Assembly: GCA_029204225.1 (NCBI GenBank)
Contig: CM055103.1
Coordinates: forward strand, 41,023,368 to 41,087,367
Direction of reading: 5' to 3'
DNA from: Diphasiastrum complanatum
Taxonomy: Eukaryota > Streptophyta > Lycopodiopsida > Lycopodiales > Lycopodiaceae
Length of the DNA: 64,000 nucleotides
Under the pieces are notes generated by a model that ran no database searches, had not been told where the DNA came from, and worked only from the letters and a program-made list of their open reading frames with translations. Shown one piece after another: positions 11,800 through 25,200 of the stretch (position 1 is the first letter of the stretch; each line of letters opens with the position of its first letter). Made by a program: the position numbers and the translations under genes.

Positions 11800-12900
11800 C
11801 AGCTCTATGATCGGTTTATCGTTGGAGTGTGAAGACGTTATGATATTTGGAATCCCTTGTAAATTCGCAGATGGACGATGCGACAGTCCTTGGCTTTTTG
11901 GCCTTTGCCTTTAGTTAAGGGCAACCTTCGACATTGTAGGACACCTTTGTCATTTGTAGGGCGCCTTCATCATTTGTAGGGCACCTTCGCAATTTTAAAG
12001 GCAAGTGTCGCATTTTTCGCTTGTCATAAACTGCGTGTAAAAATGCAGTGTCGTATTTTGCCCTAATTGTCGCCTGTCAGAAACTGCATGTAAAAATGCA
12101 GGGTCGCATTTTTCGCGAAAAGTGTCACTTTTCTGGAAGTGCCTAAATGGCCCAAAAATAACTTACAGAAGTGTTGCTAAACACTTAGTTGCTCAGGAAG
12201 ATAAAAATAAGCGATAGTGTCGCTTTCTAGTCTCTCACACACCATTGTCAACAAGCAGATGTTCTTGAGTTAGGAAACTCTAATAATGTCTATAGTCATA
12301 GTATTAAGTTGGAAACTGTCATGGTATTTCTTAGATTATACCACATTAAACAAGTTATTCACGTGTTATCCACCTACTTGAAAACTAGATAGTCCGCCAT
12401 AACATACAAAAAAGTAGGAAAACTTTAACAAGTGTATTAAATTTGTCCCCAAGCTAAAAAAAAACCCTAAAACGATGTTCTAAACCTGAATAGTAAGTTG
12501 AAGACTACTGGCATCAAAAGATATATGACACATGCACTTTGTGACCAAATGTATCAATTTGTCTACATAAATATGCTAGGGAGAAGATAATCGATATAAG
12601 ACAAGCAAGGCTTGTCCAATTGAAAGTAAGTGTTTGCCACAACTGCGATGTCATGCAATTCAAACATGTCTAGACCATAAATTGTAGTCCCCAACTAATG
12701 TTAGAAGATTAGGTTCTTTTTACATTCTTTTTCATAAAGTCATTATAAACACAAACCACAATATCACATTAGTTAAAACAACAATTAGATGGTTGAAAAT
12801 ATCCCTAACCAAAAGTGAAAGTAGCATAAAGTATGCAACTCAACAACCACATAGTCAAAGGCAAAAGCATCGAACCTAGATGCACTATAAAGGAAAATTT
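11800..12900. other. Non-coding stretch with a duplicated short module
   Basis: Between about 12000 and 12120 a module of roughly 70 bp (gtgtcgcatttt, aaactgc, gtaaaaatgcag) occurs twice. Earlier copies of a short phrase (attgtagg, caccttcgtcatttg) lie at 11930-11995. This could be the LTR of the neighbouring copia element, but no LTR boundary could be set. The remainder shows no coding signal. Confidence 0.35.
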
Positions 12901-12907
12901 TACTGGA

Positions 12908-12957
12908 GTGAGTGAGTGAGTGTGAGTGTGTGTGTGTGCGCGTGTGTGCGTGTGTGT
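12908..12957. repeat. (GT)n microsatellite
   Basis: Impure tract of gagt and gt repeats. The open frames across it on both strands are simple-sequence artefacts. Confidence 0.9.
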
Positions 12958-12959
12958 TT

Positions 12960-15620
12960 TATAGGTATGATTTTCAGCTCCAAGCATATAAATGTGATGA
13001 AAGATGAGACAAAAGCTTACATGCCATATGGGCTTTTGAGATATGTTTTATTTCAATGCTGGAAGAAACCAAGCAAATGCAATCGAAACTTCGTTACCAC
13101 CTACGCTTTGTCAAAAACATTGTGAAAGCTCGAGAAAAGAAACTAATCAAGCTCACAACTTCCCATCTTCCATCAGTATTTTAAGGAGCTGTAATATCTT
13201 TATGTCTTTGAAGCAAAATATTTTAGGTGATAATGATTTATGTAAAATGATATTTTTCGAATTATTATTTCATGAAGTATCTTTGAAAGGCCTATACATG
13301 AAGATGTATCTATGCAACTATTGATATTGATGTGAAATAAGTCGATATATATTATGCTAAATGTTATTGTCAAGTTGTGTGTTTCATGCAATATTGGCAA
13401 TCTGATTGTAGGTGAAACATATATGTTTGTTACTAACACGATTTTAGTACAATTATGTTTTATATTTATTAGTACATTCATGAAGACATTCAAAACACAA
13501 ATGGGTCTGAGTATGAAGGCAAATGTCCATACTAAGGTTTTTCTTTTGAATATTTGGGAAATTGTTTGAAAGATATTCTATTTGAACTTTGATAATCGGA
13601 TAATTAATATTAACAACTACCTATAAAAGCCATTAACATGTTTGCTATATGTATTATGAACAAGATTATATGATTATCTTCTGTAGAGCCATGCAAGACA
13701 TTGGAGATTGATTCATATTCAAGTTAGGCTTTTTGGTTATTTATTTATTTTTTTCACAAAAACATGTGTATAGATGATTTATTTTTCTTTTTTTTGGTAA
13801 ATCTATTTTCACAAAAGTGCTATGCTCATTATAATCATTTTGCAAGGCATTATTTTGTTGCTTATTGCTAACACTTTATGAATCATAATGGTCGATTTTT
13901 TTGTAGGTCAATAAAAATTGTCTTGCACATTGGATGAAGAGTTATTGAATGGCAATTTGGAGAATGAGACACAAATGAATATTACTTGTGCTACCCTGAA
14001 TACCGATGGTGAATACTTCCAATATGAAGTATGATACTTTAAACATTGATTGTGATATTGTAAATGCTGATTATGAACATTTACTACCAATATTAAACGT
14101 GAAAACTGCATGTGAATGTTGATCGTGAATAATCTGATGTTGATTGTGAATACTCTGAATCTTGAACATGAATACTTTGAATATTGATGTTGAATATTTC
14201 AAATTTTAATTTTGAATATGTTGAATTCTATTTGTGAATACACTGAATATTGCTTCTTGATACTTTAGTACTGATTGTGGATATTATCAATACTACTCGT
14301 TTATGAAAAATGATTCTAAAATGGTAAGCCAGTCAAATCATAAAAAACATTATTGTAAATTGCTTTTGTAAATTTTGAATCACAAAATTCTAGGTACTGA
14401 GTCATGGCTTTTGTAGTTGTGACATTATGAATATTGATTTGACTTTTTTTGGTTAGAGCGATCAAAATAATGAATCATGATTTTTTTTTTTTAAATAATG
14501 AAATTGTGGATAGTGAATTTTGACTTCTGTATATTACGAATCACGACTTTTCTTGATACCAAATATGAATTTTGTCAATATTAAATTGTGACATTAGTGA
14601 ATCTTAAATAATAAAATTTCTGATTACTTTCATAGGTATCAATTATCAAATTTGTGTATAAATATTGTGAATTTGTATTCAATTGCACAAATTGTGACAC
14701 TTTTTGTGAATTTGATTGTAAAACCATACAAATCAAATCATGAATAATAATTTGAAATCACAAAATTTCAAACTTTGAAGTGGAAAAAAGTGTAGGAATT
14801 ACTACGCAACATTTTTAAAACACTTGTATCTACATAATGGCTAGTTACTTTTAATTCGGTCTTGATAATTTTTCGTATTTAAAATTTTACAAAATCTCAA
14901 AACACCACAATAATAGAAAAGCCTTTCTGGTGTACCTTCAATATTTTTACTCACATGCCTTCTATTTCTCCAATTTATTTCTCGATACTTCTTTATTTAA
15001 ACTTAGTTTGTTTTTTTTTTTGGCCTACTAGCCATTGTATTCTGGTAACAATTGCTGCTAGGACAATGTTAATAGAGAGTACAATAGGGGCAAGGGAGTG
15101 GAGATTTCACGAGAAGCTTTGCATTACAGAAGGCATTCCAATCGGTGTAAAAAAAAACATAGATTACATTTTAGAAAATAAATATTGAAAAAAAAACTCA
15201 ATGCTCAAACTCATCTAGGAGTAACACCTCAAACTTTTAACAAATTGTCACAATAGCTTAGCACTACTGCGACAAAGCTAAAAATCAAATCACAAATTTA
15301 ATTTATAAAAGTTGTTTTCCTTTTTGGGGCTCATGTAAGAAAGGCCAAGTCAGCTTTGAGCTGAAGTGTAGTTTTAGCAAAAGGATAGAATTGCAAGGTA
15401 CGGTCCATAGGTGCTGCATTTTATGCCCACTGTTTAGATTGCTTAAAAAGCAGAATGGGCGACCCACTGTTTTCAACATTGATTATGTTTTTTAGATGCA
15501 CATTCTGCTTCATAATGGTCATGTGAAAAAAACTTAGCTTCGAAAATGTTGATTATGTTTTTCAAATGTAGATTCTACTGCATTATGGTCTTGTAAAAAA
15601 GCAACGACTATGCATTATAG
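12960..15620. other. AT-rich non-coding DNA with irregular short periodic repeats
   Basis: No family motif is found in any frame. From about 13960 to 14760 the phrase ttgattgtgaatact and variants (ttgaatattgatgttgaata) recur with a spacing near 20-30 bp, giving an old, eroded minisatellite appearance. Confidence 0.45.
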
Positions 15621-15800
15621 AATGGAATGAGCTGGGCAGATGACATTCTGCCCGATAAAGAATCATAGTCTCGGCCCTTATGGAATGAGTCGGGGCAGAT
15701 GACATCTTGCCTGGTAAAGAATCATAGTCTCGGCCCCTCCAGGCCTCGCCTACGACTCTTTACCAGGCAAGATGTCATCTGCCCCGACTCATTCCATAAT
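15621..15800. repeat. Foldback (inverted repeat) of about 42-bp arms
   Basis: Left arm 15678-15719 (ttatggaatgagtcggggca and onward) and right arm 15757-15798 are reverse complements with no visible mismatch, separated by 37 bp. A related direct copy of the left arm lies at 15621-15675, and a decayed copy follows near 15960. It may be a foldback MITE; no target duplication was identified. Confidence 0.75.
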
Positions 15801-16264
15801 ACGTAATACACACATAAGGCCTTTTTTGCCCGTTTTTTTTAAAATAGTACAATTGCTTATGGTGATTTCGTTTTTTGGATGCCAATTCTATTTCATAATG
15901 GTCGTGTGAAATGAAGCCATAGTGTTCACTACGCAATGAAAGTATCTTAGGCAAGCTGTCATTAGCCTCGGCAAATGACATTCAGCCTGGTAAAGAGTCA
16001 AAAGCACAACGTAGAGGAGTTTGAGGGTGTGGCCCTCACATATGACTCCTTTCAAAACCAAATATCATGGGTAATACATAAAAAAGAGAGGAGGTATAGA
16101 AAAGACTGGGCACAATGTCATCTTGCTCATTCATGATACATAGAGATAGATAGGCTCATTCGTTCATGGGAGAGGGAGAGACAGGGAGAGAGAGATAGTG
16201 TGGGAGGGGTGCGTCTGGCTATTGGATCGTCGTGGGCAGCAGCAGGGGTGGCCGATCGTTCAGA
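15801..16264. promoter_or_regulatory. Sequence upstream of the AMSH start, probable promoter/5' UTR
   Basis: The 464 bases before the AMSH start codon become GC-richer from about 16140 and include a purine-rich gggagagagggagag patch at 16170-16198, as is common in plant 5' UTRs. No certain TATA box can be assigned. The regulatory role is inferred from position only. Confidence 0.35.
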
Positions 16265-19200
16265 ATGGGGGGCCGTCGCCCCTTCAACATTGCTGATTGC
16301 ACGCGCAAGCTCGATGTGGACAATCGCCTATCGCTTAAGCTCTACTACCGTGCAGCGGATGTCCTCCTCAAACAGGTTAACTCTCGTGCCTGCTGATCCT
16401 TTCTTTCGTTTTAAATTTTGTGTGCTACCAACTACTTCCACTTCATTACATACATTTCAGATCCGTTGTTTTGTGAGTTTGGCCAAGATGTCGTGGGAGC
16501 ATTGCTACGAGCTACAGTTCATCTTATTTTTTATATTACACATGCAATCTAGCTTCGTTAAAAATAAAAAATCCATGATCAAATATGATCGCATATCTTG
16601 AAGCTGACCAACAGAGGAATTGATTTTTCTCAGGCTAGTATATACCGAGATGAAAGGAATACTCTGGAACTGTATATCATTCTTGTACGATTTTCCAGGT
16701 CAGATTACGAATCCAATTTATGTCGTAAGAAGCATTTTGAGCTAGTAATGTTCTAGGTGTTACTATCCTGGAAAGTGTGTAATTTGATTTCTCTATCTTT
16801 AATTTGAAAGATTAGTGGGCAATTTGATTTTTCTATCTTCAATTTCGAAGGACTGTTTAAATCTTCAGTTTTCATCTCCGAGGGGAGTACGTTACTGTGC
16901 CCCCAAATAACGTTGCTACCTGAGGCTTTACCCTTGATCGTTTAGACGGGATTTTGATATCAATTAATGATAAAAGTTTGTCAGTTTTGGGAAGGGAAGG
17001 AAGTGAGGACATAGGGCAGCAGTAAATTAGGGTTTGGAGGAAAGTTGAGGTCTAACATGAATCAACCTCCAGCTAAATGAGAAGTTCCTGATTATTTCCA
17101 CCGTACAATCTTGTGTTATTTTTTGTTGTATTTGTGATATCTTTTTAGTTCTTGGAATTTCAGGGAGGTGGAAGTATTTAAATTGTGACTAGTTGTGAAT
17201 TATTTCTTGTGACAAGTTGTATTCATAATTTATATGATCTGGGACAGTTTGGTTACTGAGACCATTCCACAACATCGTGACTATAGAAGCACAGGCGCTA
17301 GAGAGAGGTCTTTTTATAGAACGGTATGTTCTTTTGACATGTCATCTGTTCTACCATTGTTCTCCACATAACATACTTTGGAAGTTCATCATCTAAGAAG
17401 CTTGTGCTCCATGTTATAAGATGAAAATTTAGGTAAAACTACATGCATGTTTATTGAGCTCTAAGTGGGCTTTGCATCTCTACTTTGTACTCATTGGCAA
17501 ACCTTTTGTGTCTTTGTAGAAATTGTCAGATGTGCTTGCAGAGTTGGAGATTCTAAAGCCCAATATTCAAAGACAAGTTGAGCAGATAAATAATGACTGC
17601 ATCTCGTCTTCTGCCTCTAAATGGTCAACCTCAGATTTGGAGTGGCCTGGCTTTGAGAAGAGCCAATTTTCAAAATATGATTGTTTTGCAAAGGTACATG
17701 TAAGATGTGTTGCACAAGTTTTAGTAACATAGTACTTTCATTTTTTTACGCTTTCAGATTCCATTACACGATATATCTTGGAAAACATAATTGCTTCAAG
17801 TCTTTTGACTTATTTACAGCCTCTCAACTTTTCAATTTTATTTTGAGCATGAATATGATCCTATTCTTGGCTGAATCTTTGTAACAATTTCTATGTAAAA
17901 AGTTTAATTCTTGTCTTTGACTCTAAGCTCTTTGTTTAAGTATGTCTTACATTACAAGGGTCTTTACTATGTAATATATTAGGACAATTTGGCGATTTTG
18001 ATGTGTAGTACTGAAGCCCGTTAAGGCTATTTCGCTGTTGCCCTGGACCTTCAATCAATAATCTAAGCTTGAAACTTTCTAGCATGTTTCCATCCTATGA
18101 TGTCACACCCTAGTCCATTTCAAATTCCTTGTGAGGGGCAGTCAGTTGTACAATTGCATTGGTATTATCAACCATGGAAAGTACAAATATATTGGGGGCG
18201 CTTAATTGTAAGTGCTTTATACCCCCCCCTTTTGTAACCTAGTAAGTGCAAGCGGCCTTGAAACTTGAGCTAGTGGTGACACCTCATCTTATCTATGTAT
18301 TTGCATCCATGATGACTAGGAGCAGCCAAGCCCTAGTCCTTAACGTCCGGTCCCTTCCCTTTTTTAATGTATAGCACTTGTATCAGGGAGCTTAAGTGAT
18401 ACATTTGATTTTTCGGTGTTCTCCATCATTTCTTAGTTAACTCTCTCCAACATTCATGGTGTTTCTCTTCTACAGGGTTAAAGATACTCCATACTAGAGC
18501 TTTTGATTTTGTCATTGATATGGCTGTTGAAGACCTTCCTTTTGGCCTATTTGGATGTTTCTATTGGTAATTGAGCTTTTACATCTTATTAAATTCAATG
18601 GATCTGTGTTTGGAGTGTGTGTTCATAAGGTTAAGTATTCAAAATTAAGCAGAAGGTCACTGTTTAACTATGTAAGTTGATGCTTGAGCAAGTATTGGAT
18701 TCTATGCACTTGTGCTTGAAATGAAGACTGCACTTTACTTGAATATAGCCAATCAGGGAGTTCATCCATTAGTTTTGATTCAATTAGCTCTAGACAAAGC
18801 CACTTTCAGTCGTCATTCCTCTTTTCTGACATCGACAAATGCCATTCAATATTTGTTTTTGGTATTTCAGCAATATCTCACACTATTGTTAACTTCTAGA
18901 CTTACTAAGAAACATTATATTTATTCGTATGTATCAGAATGAAGCTATTTGAGTTCTGCCAATATTTACTTCATAAGTTCATACTCATCTAGAATCTGCT
19001 ACAAGTATTTTTAGAAATATTTTCAAAGTCTTTTTTGAATATATGAGCTTTAGCTGGCCAAAGCTCCTATAATGGTATCTTTATTAAGGCCCAAGTTGTC
19101 ATGAATCATTTTGGTGACATGTCTGCAGCCATATGTACACTGCAACCTGATGAATTTTCTTCAAGAACAACTTAGCACTTTCAATCTACTCTATCATCTC

Positions 19201-22200
19201 AGCCTTTCACTTGTACTTTCTGATTCAATGCCCCCTTGAGTCTTAATATTCAGTTTCAGAAATTCAGAATGCTATATTCAGTTTCAGAAATTCAGAGTAG
19301 CATTCAAGCCATTTGCATACAGCCTTTGCACCTTGTTTATTCAAATTTGGTTAATTTTGCATGCCTTGATGTAAGAAAGAAATTTGTTCCATTTTAGATT
19401 ATCTAGAAAGTTCTATGGATTTAATCAATGCAATAAGAACATTAGAAAAATGCCTAGATGGCAAGGAGAAGTTCATATTTTCAACTAAAGGCATATCTTT
19501 GTTCCTAATACCACATCTAATTTTGCTGGCAGGGAAACACTGAAACTACTTTTGATAATAGTTATGGCGGCTTTCCTGGTCGTGCCAATCCAGGCCCATC
19601 ATTTGATCAGGTTGAGGAGCAGTTCCACACTTCGTAAGTGATCAAATTTCTTAAGGAAAAGTTGCAACTGTGTGACACATGCGGTATACGCTTATTAAAT
19701 GAGGACACCTGGGCAGCCTAACCTTGAAAAGAAAGAACTCAAGGGTACTTGAATACCACCTGAGGAAAGTAGCACCAGCACTTGTTAGGTGCCACCTGAA
19801 AGCAGGCTATTATTAAGATAAACAACCAATAAGAAAAGTCCAGCAGAATTTTATATGTAGCAAAAGAATCAACAATGAAGCTCTTAAGCATGGTAAGATT
19901 ATTATGGCTAGAGAAGCTAATTAAGAAGCAATAAGACCCATTTGAAAGTCCCTAAAGTTCTTCCAGAAGTTGTTGCAGGTGCTTTGTTTTCACTTTCTCC
20001 TTGTTTCAAAGTAAGCATGTGTGTACTTCCCAAGGGAACTTTGGGCTGCAACATCTTCTCTGATCAAATTTCATGAGAGTTCATACGGATTTGAGAAATT
20101 TGCATGTTTTTTCTAGGGAAATGTCTTCTTCAATGTGCCTTTGTGTAAGCCTACCACCATCTGGATTGAACCAATCTTTACAGTATCGTGTCTCCTCTTC
20201 AAAGTTATCTTTCACATGCAATTAATAGACATTTTCTGCACGAATGATTTCAAGTTAGGAGAGTTTCTGGCCGATTTATTGTGCTTGAAAGGATGACGAT
20301 TTTTCGATATCCAACCACCATCCTCATTGCTCAGTTGTTGTGGAAGCATGCAACTTTGGACAACCATTTACTCAGACTGACTGACAAACTTAAAGACTCA
20401 CAAAATATTTTGAGAGCATCAAGATGCTGTTCTAGACTTGGGTATCAGGAAGAAGAACCATCATCAGCATAAAGAAGTAGCTTAATAACATAGTGAAGAA
20501 GCTTAGCACCACCACCACATTAATTCTATAGACAATCTTTGAGCTTATCAATGCAGATACTAAAGAGGGTAGGGGAGAGAGGACAACCTTGTTTCATTCA
20601 CATCATGTAATGCTAAATTCCTTTGACAAACGCACCTTTGTTAGTACGTTTTTGCAAAGTTGCCAACCGCTTAGCCTGGATTATATTAGATTGGATGAGA
20701 TTACATTTATTAACATCCATGGAGACCAATATGCTTCAGGGATCAAATAATCTGCGAGAAGTATGAATGTCGTAAACTTTTTGATAACAATATCGAATAA
20801 AATAATACTTAAAATCAAGTGCTACGGTTCATCAATCAAGCCACCAAGCATACTAAGATTTTCATGATCAAAATATCTAATAAGATGAGCCATACTCAAG
20901 AGGTTCCCCTTCTTAAGCTCCCACGCCTCCTACCTCAAGCACCCACTTGACCCTAACTTGTCCTTTCATTGACACATGATATACTCCATGCACAACTGAT
21001 TCTCGCCACTTGGTAGTACCCTGACACATAGGCAAGTGAGTAGGACCATTCAACATGTGTCACTCATACACTAGACCAAGTGTCCCAGTGAGCACGTGTC
21101 TCGTGCCTCTAAATCAAGACCTAGTACCCCATACCAAATACAAGCAGGTCAACAAGTTAACCAGAACCTGCAATACAGCACAGGTCGGTGTGAGCCATTT
21201 CAATATTTACAATTTATAATCTACAAGTCCAACGTGTTCACACTAAGGCAAGAATATGGATACATGACAAAGCGGCATAGGATCAAAAGGCAGTTTACTC
21301 AACATCACAGAGCAATGGAGTATGCATGCTCCAACCACAAGGCTTTGTTATCGTAGGGCAAGAGGACAAAGTGTGCAGGCTGCGAAAGGCGTTATGTGGC
21401 CTCAAAAAGGCACCATGAGCATGGTACGGATGCGCATTGATAGTTACTTTCTTTCCAACATTTCGTGAGAACTACTTCAGATCCCGATTGTATTTGTTTA
21501 CAAATGGAGATAGTGTTGCTTTTATAGTGCTTTATGTTGATAACATCATTACACTAGAAACGATCAAGATCTTGTAAATACCATCAAAGTTGGTCTTTCC
21601 AAACATTTTGAGATGAAGGATCTAGATCTTATGCATTACTGTCTAGGGGTAGAAGTGTGGCATAACACATTTGACATCTTGCTTTCTCAAAGTAAATATG
21701 CCTATGAAATTCTAACAAGATTTCATATGTCTAATTGCAAGTCATCAATTACATCTAGTGAGGTTGGTAAGAAGTTATCACGCATTGATGATAGAGTCCA
21801 GTTGATGTCCCTTTGTTTCGTCAATTGGCTGGAAGCCTCATTTACTTACCACGACCATACACTTGTTATGCCATGATTTCATATGTCTAATTGCAAGTCA
21901 TCAATTACGCTCGGAGATTTCTTCTACTAAGGTTTGTTGGTTTACTTGTGTCAGACTCCAATCTGAAACTTAACTCTAAACGTAGCACATCAAGTACACA
22001 TGGATTTGAACTTCGATCTTATTGATTTCCCTAGATGCACATAACATCAAAAAGCATGAAACACGCTGCAATTGGCTGCCTTGTCTCCTCCCAACCTTTG
22101 CTGCATAGATTATGGTGAGGAATGCCTCTCTCTAGGCTCACTTATGCACAATCCTTAGGCACCCCTTAACCTTGACCCTTCCTAACGTCGACACATGGTC

Positions 22201-25200
22201 AATTCCATGCCCTGTCGACCCTTGCCACTTGGCAATACCCTGACACATAGGCAAGTGAGTAGGCTGACACGTGTCACTCATACACTGGACCAAGTGTCCT
22301 ACTGAGCACACGTGTCATGTTTGATCGGTCAACCATGTGTCACTCGTTCACTGGACCAAGTGTCCTAGTGAGCATATGACGTGTTCAACTTCCTACTTTT
22401 TAGGAGGTCAGTCCAGCCACTCTTAATTAATGACCCAATACCCTACACCAAAACAACATGCGACTCAAAGGCTTAGAAGCTCTAATAACAATTTTATTTA
22501 CATTTCTTACAAAGGTCACCATAGGCTGGTGACTTAGCCATTTTTGTATTTACAAAAAGAACATTTGTGCATAAAACTGTAAACAACTGGGATAGGGAGT
22601 AAAAGCTGTAACATCCCTTCCCCCCTCAGGTAACATCGTCCACGATGATGAAGCTAGGGTATGGTACACGCAGATTATGCGCGGTCTCCTAGGTAAGCAT
22701 CAGAAAGAGGCCTACCACGCCAAACGACCAAGTACTCATGAATCAGAAGTTTGTGTAAACGCCTCTCCTGCTCTCCCGCCTATCCAATACCCTCGCCGGC
22801 CCATGGGTTACTTCTTGCTCTTGGAATGTTACAAGTTTTAGGCAAACCTAACTTATAAGAAACATCATTGATCTTTTTAACAGCTTTCCAAGGTCCACAA
22901 TAACGAGGGGATAACTTATCAAGTCCTAAACCAGAAATTCTATTCTAAGCATGCCAATCACAAGCAACACAAGGGAAATTGATGGTGGACAAACCAACCC
23001 AACCAAACCTAGATCGAACGGATCTAGCCCCCAAGCTATGGATCAATCACAAAGAGGAATGAGGCATCACACCAGCAGCATACGACTACTAGTCTCACAA
23101 TCAAGGATACACTAGTGAGAGCCCAATAGGTATACTTATACCCTCCAAGGTTTAATGGTCACTTACTTGCGAGATCAGGAGATCAGATGAGATATGTATT
23201 TATATTTTGATAGCAATCTCCTCGGAGAGGAAGTTATCCTTGATAGAGATTGAGTTATAGTAGGCATTTGGCTACGGGTTATAGCCCGTGCATGCTTATG
23301 TACAGTTTTGAACCTTTATCACTCATTTCGGTAGAGACTCGTAAGATAGGGAATGACATTATGCTAATTTGAAATAATTGCCTCGAGACTTTCAAATGTG
23401 GGTTTGGGTGTATTGAAGAATCCCGAAGGATTCTAGTGTAATGCGTACCGGCAAGCATTACAAATTGTCCCCTAGATACAGAGGACTGTATTAGATCTTG
23501 TAAAAGATCAGATCCTTAGCTTACCAGTTGACCTCCTGGAAGGAACTCAAGTGCATCCGGTTTTTCATGTAAGCTGACTCAAGAAGAGTCTACGTGAAGG
23601 GGAGCATCTTGGTTCTGGAGACCAAATGGACCTGTTGGATGAATCATCGGGTGTGTCTCGACTTGAACCCGAAAGGATCTTGGATACAAGAACTAAATGA
23701 TTGAGAAATCGTATAGTTACCAAGCATCTGGTTCGATGGAAGAGTCACACAGATGATGATGATTCCTGGTAACAGGAAGGGAGCTTAAGGAAAAACTTCC
23801 CTAGTTTTAAGTTCTGAGGACAGAACCTGAATAAGGGGGGAAGAATGTCATGCCCACGACTGGTCTCGGGTAGCGTGTCCACGCTAGAGATCGGTAGACC
23901 AACAACCCGTAAGTTAGTTATGACTATAAGGGAATTGGGGCCCTTATGTGTATAAGGTCATAATTAATGGTTGTAGGCCTAAACTCATGATGGTGGATTT
24001 GTATGGGTCTATTAGTGAGTCATTGAGGAACTGGATGACGTGGCCAGATAGGCTGCAGAGGTGTCCAGTGAGGTGTCACAGTGCACTACTAGTGGTGCAT
24101 GGGCCTTGGAGGGTATAAGTATACCTATTGGGCTCTCACTAGTGTATCCTTGATTGTGAGACTAGTAGCCATATGTTGCTGGTGTGATGCCTCATTCCTC
24201 TTTGTGATTGATCCATAGCTTGGGGGCTAGATCCGTTCGATCTAGGTTTGGTTGGGTTGGTTTGTCCACCATCCGTTTCCCTTGTGTTGCTTGTGATTGG
24301 CATGCTTAGAATAGGATTCTTGGCTTAGGACTTTATATAACTAGTAACATATGCGTGTCTTAAGGGTCTTAGAGTCCTTGGGTACTTGGAGAAACACCAT
24401 GTCTCCTACCACAAACTCTCTAGGCATGCCATGCTGATCAACATAAGACTTAGCTCGATCCATCGCTTGCCTTACATTAACTTGTTTGCTAACTCAAGCA
24501 TTTCATTCATTTGAGTTAGGAAATTACCCGCACTAGGCACTTTTCAAGGAATTCCTACCGTGACAGGACTAGTTGGCCTAAAACCATAATTAAGCTCGAA
24601 AGGGCTTATTTTTGTACTTACATTTTTTTTGTCATTGTAAGCAAACTCCAACAACGGTAAGTACTTTTCCCATTGAGTTTGCTTATCCCCAATAAATACC
24701 CTAAGCATATCCTCTTAATTTGGCCATCCGTTTCAGGATGCTCTGTACTACTTATTCTCTATTGGACTTCTAGTTTGGCCATAACTGCTATCCAGAAGCT
24801 TCTAGTAAATCGAGTATCCTTGTCAAACACTATGGATGACGGTAATCCATGAAGTTTGAACACATGCTCGATAAATAGGCTAGCTACTCAAGATGCATCA
24901 ATCTTTTTAAGCGTGGAAAAAAATGAGCCATCTTAGTGAGTTTGACAACTATAATCAAAATAGAATCATGCTGTAACTCCGTATGAGACAAGTTGGTGAC
25001 CTTGACATAAATGGACAATCTTCTTACGCAGCTCCTCACAAGCTGGAATGAGAAATTTGCCATTTCTCTTGACCATACCAGCGTGAACACATCCTGACAC
25101 TTCTGCACCCTTTCCATCAGCCATTTTGATTGTGTACTAGTACCAGGATGGTTGTGTGCTCACTCTTAACCTTTTAATCAAAGTGGAGTTAATAATGTCA

